Assembly: GCA_002345965.1 (NCBI GenBank)
Contig: DDTF01000043.1
Location: 1-11,310 of the forward strand
DNA length: 11,310 nt
Reading direction: 5' to 3'
Origin: Flammeovirgaceae bacterium UBA2371
GTDB taxonomy: Bacteria; Bacteroidota; Bacteroidia; Cytophagales; Cyclobacteriaceae
Positions 1 to 5,458 of the stretch are shown one piece after another (the first letter of the stretch is position 1; the number at the start of each line of letters is the position of its first letter). The notes below the pieces were generated by a model. It ran no database searches, was not told the origin of the DNA, and saw only the letters and a program-made list of their open reading frames with translations. The position numbers were made by a program, and so were the translations under genes.

Positions 1-44
1 GAATATTTAAAATTTAAAACTTATCATTTAAAATTAAGTACAGC
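1..44 (+). repeat. Dispersed AAATTT-rich repeat ending in the ATTAAGTACAGC tag
   Basis: An A+T-rich tract of AAATTT/TTTAAA units ends in ATTAAGTACAGC at 33-44. Bases 1-34 are identical to 3069-3102. The tag recurs at 746-757, 2585-2596, 2663-2674 and 9734-9745. The element may extend past the left edge of the window. It is one member of the intergenic repeat family seen throughout this window; its function is unknown. Confidence 0.75.
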
Positions 45-114
45 ATGGAGCCGCTGAGTAGCAGTTATAACCATTTGGCTGATCATTTGTTAAATAAGTG
101 TGAATCAAAACCAA

Positions 115-726
115 ATGAAAAAATCAATCCTAATTATTGCTGGAATACTTGTGTTATTATTAGCAGCTATTCTAATTCCTTATATGATGATGGGCAACAC
201 GCCAGAACAACCGTATAAAGAAGTCAGGAAAGTAGGGAATATTGAAATACGATATTATCCCAAAGCGTGGATGGCTACCGTCACCAGCAAGGAAGTCTCC
301 TATAAGAAGAGCAGCAACAACAATTTCAGAAAACTAGCCTCTTATATTTTTGGTGGTAATGAAGGTGAAAAAGAAATAGCCATGACGGCACCCGTTCATA
401 TGAATTTTGAGGAGTCTCAATCTGAAATGAGTTTTGTGATGCCGGAAGGATATGACATGAAAAACTTACCAGTCCCGTTGAACAACGAAATTCAGCTGCA
501 TGAGTCTGATGCAGAATACGTGGCCGTTCTCCGTTTTGGAGGCTATGCATCCGATGATAAAATTGCCAAAAAGAAACAGGAATTATTCACGGAACTTGAA
601 TCCCTGGGCATTAATCACAGCAACAATATCCGCTACCTGGGCTACAATGCACCATGGGATATTATCTTTCGCAGAAATGAAGTGGTAGCGGCCATCAGCA
701 AGGAAGATGCTTTAAAGGAGGGATAA
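115..726 (+). CDS. SOUL-family haem-binding protein, membrane-anchored
   Basis: A 203-residue protein of the SOUL/HBP family, whose members bind haem or related tetrapyrroles. Residues about 4-26 form a strongly hydrophobic segment (ILIIAGILVLLLAAILIPY), so it is probably anchored in the inner membrane with the SOUL domain outside the cytoplasm. Family hallmarks are visible: EVRKVGNIEIRYYP near residues 36-49, the conserved IAMTAPV at about 88-94, and RYLGYNAPW followed by RRNEV at about 173-190. I prefer the ATG at 115 because it gives a normal Lys-Lys plus hydrophobic N-terminus; an in-frame GTG at 100 would only add MNQNQ. The gene stands alone between repeat tracts with no obvious operon partner. 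The family assignment is firm; actual haem binding and any physiological role (haem trafficking, stress) are inferred from homologues, and the domain has no invariant His ligand that I can point to. Confidence 0.9.
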   Translation: MKKSILIIAGILVLLLAAILIPYMMMGNTPEQPYKEVRKVGNIEIRYYPKAWMATVTSKEVSYKKSSNNNFRKLASYIFGGNEGEKEIAMTAPVHMNFEESQSEMSFVMPEGYDMKNLPVPLNNEIQLHESDAEYVAVLRFGGYASDDKIAKKKQELFTELESLGINHSNNIRYLGYNAPWDIIFRRNEVVAAISKEDALKEG

Positions 727-729
727 GAT

Positions 730-757
730 TAATTTCAAATTTGAAATTATGTACAGC
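730..757. repeat. Perfect 20-bp palindrome plus ATTATGTACAGC tag
   Basis: Bases 730-749 form a perfect palindrome, TAATTTCAAATTTGAAATTA, starting four bases after the SOUL stop codon. It overlaps the tag ATTATGTACAGC (746-757). Nineteen of its bases recur exactly at 9704-9722. It could act as an RNA hairpin at the 3' end of the SOUL transcript, but there is no GC stem plus T-run, so I do not call it a terminator. Confidence 0.75.
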
Positions 758-842
758 AGTCGCCCAACCCGCTCCCTCCCGATGGCTATAGGGATTTGCT
801 TGCTCCTTTAGCATTGCGGCAGCAACGATTGAGGTGCTCGTT
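758..842 (+). repeat. Modular intergenic repeat with hairpin
   Basis: This continues from the GTACAGC tag. It contains TCCCGATGGCTATAGGGA (777-794), a one-mismatch version of the perfect hairpin at 2699-2716. A module at 798-839, with GCTTGCTCCTT then AGCATT, CGGCA, CAACGATT and a final GGT-rich end, recurs in the same orientation at 2459-2501 with a few differences. The two direct copies therefore lie on either side of the Fic gene. Bases 843-918 are plain A+T-rich DNA. Confidence 0.65.
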
Positions 843-918
843 AACTTTATTAATCTAAATTTTTGCCCATTTATATTATTTTAATATAATATTATACCCG
901 ATGTGTAGTTAATTAATC

Positions 919-940
919 GGTAAAATTACCCAATTTTGGG
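919..940. promoter_or_regulatory. Candidate operator: two overlapping palindromes upstream of the Fic gene
   Basis: GGTAAAATTACC (919-930) is a perfect palindrome. It overlaps CCCAATTTTGGG (929-940), an inverted repeat of CCCAA/TTGGG around two bases. The pair ends 16 bases before the GTG start. Bases 919-937 match the reverse complement of 7159-7177, upstream of the methyltransferase, at 17 of 19 positions. A position this close to the start would suit a repressor. The binder is unknown: the winged-helix N-terminus of the Fic protein (autoregulation) or the TPR/LuxR regulator at 5459-7075 are the candidates. Confidence 0.5.
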
Positions 941-956
941 AAAAATGTATTAATTA

Positions 957-2426
957 GTGGGAAAAAGTACCCCATCAAAGGTCCAGGAAATCATTTTTGC
1001 TTCTTCTGAAAAGAAAGCGTCAAGACGTATTACCGGGTTATTAAAAAAGAAGTTAATTCAAAAAATTGCTCCTCGCATCTATACCTCCAACCTGGAGGAG
1101 GACCCAGCTGTGATCATCAAAAGAAATTGGTATCGGATTCTGGCCAACCAATTTCCAGAAGCTTTATTAAGTCATCGAAGTGCACTGGAATTTAAGCCAA
1201 CACCAAAGGGACACATCTTTCTAACCTATACCTATACTTCCAACGTTTCCATTCCAGGACTTACCATCCACTTGTTAAAAGGTCCAAAACCAATTGATGG
1301 TGATGCTCCTTTTTTTGAAAATCTTTTTGCCTCTCAAGAAGCAAGAGCATTTTTGGAAAACCTTCAGGAGACAAGAAAACAGGGTGAGGAATCTAAAACC
1401 TTGCCCATTTCAGTAATTGAAGAAAAGTTAGAGACTATCATAAGAGCCAGAGGTGAGCAAGCATTGAATGCGCTGCGAGATAAAGCCAGGGCCATCTCTC
1501 AAGGCTTGGAGATGCAGAAGGAATTTAAAAAACTGGATCAGGTGATCAGCTCTTTATTAGCAACAGGGAAATCAAAAAACTTAACTTCTTCAATTGCAGT
1601 AGCGCGCTCACTTGGTGAACCAGTTGATCCTTCCCGAATCAAATTATTTGAGAGTTTATATGAAGAATTAGCCGGCAAAGTATTTCCTGAACACAAAGCA
1701 TCCGGCTCACCAAACAACTATAAGGCATTTGCATTTTTTGAAGGCTATTTTTCAAACTACATTGAAGGAACCGAGTTTACGGTCAATGAAGCAAAGGAGA
1801 TCGTGCGTACGGCAACTCCATTGCCGGCCCGTGACGAAGACTCGCATGATATACTCGGAACCTACAGAATAGTTTCAGATAAAAAAGAAATGGCCTTATG
1901 TCCATCCTCTGCAGATGAACTTTTCGACTTGATGCGAAATCGCCATGCTGTACTGTTACAATCCCGTAAATCAAAAAAGCCCGGTGAGTTCAAAGACAGA
2001 AATAACAGGGCAGGTAATACTGAATTTGTAGACTGGACTTTGGTCAATGGAACTTTAAAGAAAGGAATTGAATGGTATTTCTTGTTGAAGGATCCATTTG
2101 CAAAAGCTGTATACATGATGTTTTTAGTCAGCGAAGTGCATCCCTTTCTGGATGGAAACGGCAGGATAGCGAGAGTGATGATGAATGCAGAACTCTCTTC
2201 AAAAGGCTACGTTAAAATTATTATTCCAACTGTATTTCGTGAAGATTACATGGGAGCATTGCGCAAGTTAACACGTCAGCAAATCGCAGATCCTTTCATC
2301 AGAATGATGCTGAGAGCGTATGACTTCAGCTCAACCTTAAAACAAGAAAATTTGGATGAAATGGAGCAATACTTAATATCCTGTGACGCCTTTAAAGAAC
2401 CAAAAGAAGGAAAGCTAAAATTTTAG
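957..2426 (+). CDS. Fic-domain AMPylase-type protein with AbiEi-like winged-helix N-terminus
   Basis: A 489-residue Fic protein. Fic enzymes usually transfer AMP from ATP to a hydroxyl side chain of a target protein. The complete active-site motif HPFLDGNGRIAR lies at residues 395-406, with catalytic His395 and phosphate-binding loop. The inhibitory-helix motif [S/T]xxxE[G/N] is present as SNYIEG at 266-271, upstream of the core, which makes it a class II, self-inhibited Fic. Residues about 1-75 (KVQEIIFASSEKKASRRITG, then LLSHRSALEF) resemble the winged-helix end of AbiEi-type antitoxins; a helical linker follows to about 240. Start: an in-frame TAA at 951-953 leaves the GTG at 957 as the first usual start codon, without a Shine-Dalgarno sequence. 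The gene is monocistronic, visibly A+T-rich, and bracketed by direct repeats, so mobility is possible. Target is unknown; a toxin, regulatory or phage-defence role is inference. Confidence 0.92.
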   Translation: MGKSTPSKVQEIIFASSEKKASRRITGLLKKKLIQKIAPRIYTSNLEEDPAVIIKRNWYRILANQFPEALLSHRSALEFKPTPKGHIFLTYTYTSNVSIPGLTIHLLKGPKPIDGDAPFFENLFASQEARAFLENLQETRKQGEESKTLPISVIEEKLETIIRARGEQALNALRDKARAISQGLEMQKEFKKLDQVISSLLATGKSKNLTSSIAVARSLGEPVDPSRIKLFESLYEELAGKVFPEHKASGSPNNYKAFAFFEGYFSNYIEGTEFTVNEAKEIVRTATPLPARDEDSHDILGTYRIVSDKKEMALCPSSADELFDLMRNRHAVLLQSRKSKKPGEFKDRNNRAGNTEFVDWTLVNGTLKKGIEWYFLLKDPFAKAVYMMFLVSEVHPFLDGNGRIARVMMNAELSSKGYVKIIIPTVFREDYMGALRKLTRQQIADPFIRMMLRAYDFSSTLKQENLDEMEQYLISCDAFKEPKEGKLKF

Positions 2427-2458
2427 CCATTGTTGGTGTTCAAAAGCCCCGAGCCTTC

Positions 2459-2542
2459 GCTTGCTCCTTCAGCATTACGGCAACAACGATTACAGGTACT
2501 CTAACACTAAACGAGTTGGAATAGGATGAGATAGTGTGCTGG
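2459..2542 (+). repeat. Modular intergenic repeat, related to 798-839 and 9826-9880
   Basis: The left part (2459-2501) is a direct-orientation relative of 798-839. The right part shares an exact 28-base run, 2515-2542, with 9853-9880; it starts GTTGGAATAGGATGAG and ends AGTGTGCTGG. Similarity continues leftward to about 2488 and 9826 (TTACAGG then ACTC). The copy lies between the Fic stop codon and an A+T-rich palindromic tract. Confidence 0.75.
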
Positions 2543-2552
2543 CAGGAGGGGT

Positions 2553-2596
2553 GAATATTTAAAATTTAAAATTTAAAACTTAAAATTAAGTACAGC
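2553..2596 (+). repeat. AAATTT-rich tract with ATTAAGTACAGC tag
   Basis: A run of AATTTAAA units starts with GAATATTTAAAATTTAAA, which also occurs at 1-18 and 3069-3086. It ends in the tag ATTAAGTACAGC at 2585-2596. The tag runs straight into the 48-bp direct repeat. Confidence 0.75.
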
Positions 2597-2643
2597 GCGT
2601 GAACCACCCACCCCCGGCCGCACAACACGCGCGCCAGTTGCGG
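2596..2643 (+). repeat. 48-bp direct repeat, copy 1
   Basis: This is identical to 2996-3043, exactly 400 bases downstream. It starts CGCGTGAACCACCC and ends GCGCCAGTTGCGG. It is C-rich, unlike its A+T-rich surroundings. CGCGTG (2596-2601) can pair with CACGCG (2626-2631), so it could fold into a hairpin with a 24-base loop containing CCGGCCG. Confidence 0.85.
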
Positions 2644-2647
2644 AGGG

Positions 2648-2674
2648 AATTTTAAATTTAAAATTAAGTACAGC
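2648..2674. repeat. Perfect 18-bp palindrome plus ATTAAGTACAGC tag
   Basis: AATTTTAAATTTAAAATT (2648-2665) is a perfect palindrome, followed by the tag at 2663-2674. Compared with AATTTCAAATTTGAAATT at 731-748 and 9705-9722, two symmetric positions are changed together (C/G to T/A), which keeps the palindrome intact. Confidence 0.75.
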
Positions 2675-2778
2675 GTGAGATTCTTCGCCCTTACCCTCTC
2701 CCGATGGCTATCGGGACCAGCGCACGGTGGCTTCCGCCAATAGGCGGATAGGCAGAATGGCGGCAATACTTATTGCCG
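2675..2778. repeat. Cluster of three hairpins in a repeat module
   Basis: Three near-perfect hairpins lie in a row: TCCCGATGGCTATCGGGA (2699-2716, 7-bp stem), TCCGCCAATAGGCGGA (2733-2748, 6-bp stem) and CGGCAATACTTATTGCCG (2761-2778, 8-bp stem). The first recurs imperfectly at 777-794. The second recurs with one loop change at 5103-5118. The stretch from about 2723 to 2763 also resembles 9777-9819. This looks like a REP-type or MITE-like module; there is no T-run suggesting a terminator. Confidence 0.7.
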
Positions 2779-2890
2779 ATACATAAATACCAAACAAGTT
2801 TTTAAAAGTATGAGATAGTGCGCAGGCCAGGCAAAATAGCGGGGGTGCGCAGGCAAGAGGGTGGAAGCTTTATTTTGCCTAGCGTTTTTG

Positions 2891-2919
2891 CCTACTTTTT
2901 GGGCAATGCAAAAAGTAGG
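2891..2919. repeat. Strong hairpin, 11-bp stem
   Basis: CCTACTTTTTG (2891-2901) pairs perfectly with CAAAAAGTAGG (2909-2919) around the seven-base loop GGCAATG. It is followed on either strand by mixed sequence rather than a T-run, so it is more likely part of a dispersed palindromic element than an intrinsic terminator. Confidence 0.75.
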
Positions 2920-2995
2920 AGCCCGCCCGGCTTGAGGGCAGAAGAATTTTATACAACACACGTATTATAGGAGGGTACATGAATTCCGCAAGTCA

Positions 2996-3043
2996 CGCGT
3001 GAACCACCCACCCCCGGCCGCACAACACGCGCGCCAGTTGCGG
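2996..3043 (+). repeat. 48-bp direct repeat, copy 2
   Basis: This is the exact second copy of 2596-2643, in the same orientation. Here it is preceded by GCAAGTCA instead of AAGTACAG. It is followed by GAGATAGTGCATGGGCAGG, a module that follows other repeat units in the window. Confidence 0.85.
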
Positions 3044-3102
3044 GAGATAGTGCATGGGCAGGAGGAATGAATATTTAAAATTTAAAACTTATCATTTAAA
3101 AT
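3044..3102 (+). repeat. GAGATAGTG module plus AAATTT-rich tract
   Basis: GAGATAGTGCATGGGCAGG leads into a GAATATTTAAAATTTAAA tract whose last 34 bases (3069-3102) equal 1-34. The arrangement parallels 2528-2570, where GAGATAGTGTGCTGGCAGG leads into the same A+T-rich start. At this copy the tract ends in ATGATCAAAA instead of the GTACAGC tag. Confidence 0.7.
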
Positions 3103-3177
3103 GATCAAAACTGTCTACGTTTAAATTACTCCTCATAATCGTTATATTTATCGAATAGCGTCTAACCCCTCCGTACC

Positions 3178-4581
3178 ATGCCTTTTTGTAAATACTTACT
3201 GCTCACACTTTGTGTAATTACCATGAGTTGCTCCAAACCATCCACCACCTATGATGTGGTGATCAAGGGTGGAAGAGTAATGGACCCCTCTTCGTCAACG
3301 GATAAAATCATGAATGTGGGCATTTTGGATGGACAAATTGCCGCCCTGTCGGAAGAGGAAATGAGTGGCACTACCACCATCGATGCTACCGGGTTGGTGG
3401 TCGCTCCCGGGTTTATCGACTTGCACGAGCACGGCATGACCGATGAAACGTATGGCATAATGGTTCGTGATGGTGTTACTACTGCATTTGAGTTGGAAGT
3501 AGGTACAGACAGCGTAGCCAAATGGTATGCAGCGCGAGAAGGGGGGCGTTATGTTAACTATGGTGTAAGTGCCGGTCATATTCGCGTGCGCATGAATGTA
3601 CTTGGCGATCAAGGCGCTTTTTTACCCAGTGACAAAGCCATTACGGATAAGGCTACCCCCGAACAAATTGCGGCTATGCAAAGTCTGCTGGCCAAGGGTT
3701 TAAAAGAGGGGGCGGTGGGCGTTGGTTTTGGGATGGCCTATACACCCGGAGCAACAGTGGAAGAATTTGAAGCCATGCTGACCATCGCGAAGCAAAACAA
3801 GGCCACTTCATTTATTCATGCACGAGGCGGACTTGACGGAATCAAAGAAGCCATTACCTCAGCCACAGCTATTGGTACACCCTTGCACATCGTACACATT
3901 AATTCCAGTGGTGGCGCGCAAACAAGTGAAGCCCTGCAATTGATACAGGAGGCCCGAGACCAGGGTCATGACATCACAACAGAGGCTTATCCCTACGAGG
4001 CGGGCATGACACGCATAGAATCGGCACTATTTGATGGTTGGGAGCAGTGGAGCGATGAACAAATTGCCATTCATCAATGGCCTGAAACAGGCGAATTCCT
4101 TAATCGCGAATCGTTTGCCAGGTATAGGGCGCAAGGCGGAGGTATTATCATTCACAGCAGAACAGAAGCCATGACGATGACTGCCATCGCCAGTCCTTTA
4201 AGTATGATTGCCAGCGATGGATTTTTGGCAGATGGCAAAGGTCATCCACGCACTTCAGGTACCTATTCTAAAGTTTTGGGCAAATACGTACGTGAATTAA
4301 AAGTGATGACACTCATGGAAGCCCTGGCCAAGATGACCCTGCAACCTGCACAACGTCTGGAAACCTATGCGCCACAGATGGCAAAGAAAGGACGACTACA
4401 AGTAGGAGCAGATGCGGACATTACCCTGTTTAATGCAGATGAAGTCATCGATCAGTCAACATACATGGAGCCCACCCTGGCGCCAAAAGGAATTCCTTAC
4501 GTTTTGGTAGGAGGGAAGATTGTGATACAGGAGGGCCAATTGAACGAGGCCGTAAGACCTGGTGTAGCGATTAGAAATTGA
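3178..4581 (+). CDS. D-aminoacylase-type amidohydrolase, D-glutamate-deacylase-like, probable lipoprotein
   Basis: A 467-residue member of the amidohydrolase superfamily, closest in my recollection to N-acyl-D-amino-acid deacylases of the D-glutamate deacylase type, which hydrolyse N-acyl-D-amino acids. The N-terminus is hydrophobic and reaches Cys18 (VITMSC-SK), a loose lipobox, so it is probably a periplasmic-facing lipoprotein. Visible features: the opening strand YDVVIKGGRVMDP at about 25-37; APGFIDLHEHG with metal-binding His83 and His85; FIHARGG (His214); HIVHINSSG (His237/His240); SDG (Asp347); GHPRTSGTYSKVLGKY near 355-370; and a C-terminal GADADITLFN strand typical of the family. Where classical D-aminoacylase has a metal-bridging Cys (GNCG), this protein has FELEVG with Glu105/Glu107. 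It is slightly shorter than most relatives. Role could be recycling of D-amino acid derivatives, perhaps from peptidoglycan; substrate not determinable here. Confidence 0.85.
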   Translation: MPFCKYLLLTLCVITMSCSKPSTTYDVVIKGGRVMDPSSSTDKIMNVGILDGQIAALSEEEMSGTTTIDATGLVVAPGFIDLHEHGMTDETYGIMVRDGVTTAFELEVGTDSVAKWYAAREGGRYVNYGVSAGHIRVRMNVLGDQGAFLPSDKAITDKATPEQIAAMQSLLAKGLKEGAVGVGFGMAYTPGATVEEFEAMLTIAKQNKATSFIHARGGLDGIKEAITSATAIGTPLHIVHINSSGGAQTSEALQLIQEARDQGHDITTEAYPYEAGMTRIESALFDGWEQWSDEQIAIHQWPETGEFLNRESFARYRAQGGGIIIHSRTEAMTMTAIASPLSMIASDGFLADGKGHPRTSGTYSKVLGKYVRELKVMTLMEALAKMTLQPAQRLETYAPQMAKKGRLQVGADADITLFNADEVIDQSTYMEPTLAPKGIPYVLVGGKIVIQEGQLNEAVRPGVAIRN

Positions 4582-4687
4582 ACTCACCTCTAATGCAAGC
4601 GTACATGCGAGATAGTTTGATGAGATTGTTAAAGTCAAGAGACTCTTCCTGTCTGCGACTTCGTTAGAGTTGTAGTAATTTTATGCC

Positions 4688-5053
4688 ATGCAAGAGGTAG
4701 TCCATGTGAATGATCAGCTGAGCAGTAACGATTTATTTGAGGCCTTTAAGCTTCAATTAGCAAAGGATTTTCAGCAGAGTAATTTTGAAGCAGATTTTAT
4801 CAAAGATCTTAAACCAGACTATACCTATATTCTTGAAAAAATAGTACATGAACTTCAACGGTCCGAAAAAAGAGCGGACGCTGATCTATTACAATTGCTT
4901 TATCGCATAGACATCAGTGAATCGCAATTGCAGCGCTATCTCCGTAGGAACACTAACAAGAATTATTTGATGACAATAGCAGAGCTGATTATTAAGCGCG
5001 TGTTGCAAAAAGTAGTGACAAGGCATTTTTATAAAAGGAGTGAAAACCCTTAG
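4688..5053 (+). CDS. Small conserved-looking protein of unknown function
   Basis: A 121-residue soluble, probably all-helical protein that I do not recognise. It starts at ATG 4688, 106 bases after the amidohydrolase stop. It has no signal peptide or membrane segment. The central part (DADLLQLLYRIDISESQLQR, near 64-83) and the C-terminal helix (AELIIKRVLQKVVTRHFYKR, near 98-117) look like ordered amphipathic helices, and the C-terminus is strongly basic. The composition and heptad-like pattern suggest a real protein, and I have a vague impression of similar short proteins in Bacteroidota, but I name no function. It could be co-transcribed with the upstream gene; nothing in the sequence shows a shared role. 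It is followed immediately by a region of strong hairpins. Confidence 0.65.
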   Translation: MQEVVHVNDQLSSNDLFEAFKLQLAKDFQQSNFEADFIKDLKPDYTYILEKIVHELQRSEKRADADLLQLLYRIDISESQLQRYLRRNTNKNYLMTIAELIIKRVLQKVVTRHFYKRSENP

Positions 5054-5458
5054 CCTATCGATGCCATCAATACAAAACTAGGGCCCTTATCAAGCTTAAG
5101 TCTCCGCCAATGGGCGGACAGTTTGACTTAAGCTTACAAGTAGAGCAAGTTTATAACTTGCCAGTGTACTTCAAGTTATCCTTAGTTTCTGATGGCTGCC
5201 TGCCTGCCGGGTCAGGCAGACACGAACCATGGATAGAGCATTCGGCAGATATACGACAGGTAGGTAAGAACATTGGATATGGATATGTCAAGGCGAATCA
5301 TCAAGCAGCAGCACTTCAAGGCACAAACTCTCAACATACTTAATCACAACCCCAATTATTTCCTTGTATCCCCCTATATTTTTTACAAACTTCAACTGGA
5401 AGTTGATATAAATGAAACAGGAATTCCCCTCGAATCCCTTCATTCGTGATGATAAGGA
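5054..5458. repeat. Gene-free region with three hairpins
   Basis: No convincing gene lies in this 405-base stretch. A nested hairpin spans 5092-5135: AAGCTTAAGTC pairs with GACTTAAGCTT, and inside it TCCGCC pairs with GGCGGA around AATG. CAAGTT/AACTTG forms a second hairpin at 5146-5160. CTGCCTG/CAGGCAG forms a third at 5200-5219 around CCGGGT. The inner TCCGCC-GGCGGA hairpin is also found at 2733-2748, linking this region to the dispersed repeat family. Bases 5220-5458 show nothing I can assign; they include the upstream region of the TPR/LuxR gene. Confidence 0.7.

Larger units (their letters stand above)
2427..3177. other. Gene-free mosaic of dispersed repeats and hairpins
   Basis: This 751-base stretch between the Fic gene and the amidohydrolase holds no convincing gene. 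It is built from repeat modules listed separately: an intergenic module (2459-2542), A+T-rich palindromes with GTACAGC tags (2553-2596, 2648-2674), a 48-bp direct repeat (2596-2643 and 2996-3043), and several hairpins. The 9-mer GAGATAGTG recurs at 2528, 2812 and 3044, and again at 9866. Bases 3103-3177 are the upstream region of the amidohydrolase; I see no clear match to the Bacteroidota TAnnTTTG -7 promoter element there. Confidence 0.75.

Noticed and set aside
100..114. GTG at 100 as start of the SOUL protein
   Set aside because: It adds a polar MNQNQ before a typical MKKS signal/anchor start; the ATG at 115 fits better.
2891..2919. Intrinsic terminator
   Set aside because: The 11-bp hairpin is strong but is not followed by a T-run on either strand and is far from the preceding stop codon (465 bases).
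2566..2961. Two short minus-strand open frames (2566-2766 and 2770-2961)
   Set aside because: Both are made entirely of repeat and hairpin sequence and give low-complexity or Cys/Pro-rich products.
2596..3043. A CRISPR array, because of the direct repeats
   Set aside because: There are only two copies 400 bases apart, the intervening DNA is made of other repeats, and no cas gene is present.
5110..5343. A 77-codon open frame on the plus strand
   Set aside because: Its start lies within the nested hairpin and it runs through two more hairpins; the product resembles nothing I know and no ribosome binding site is evident.
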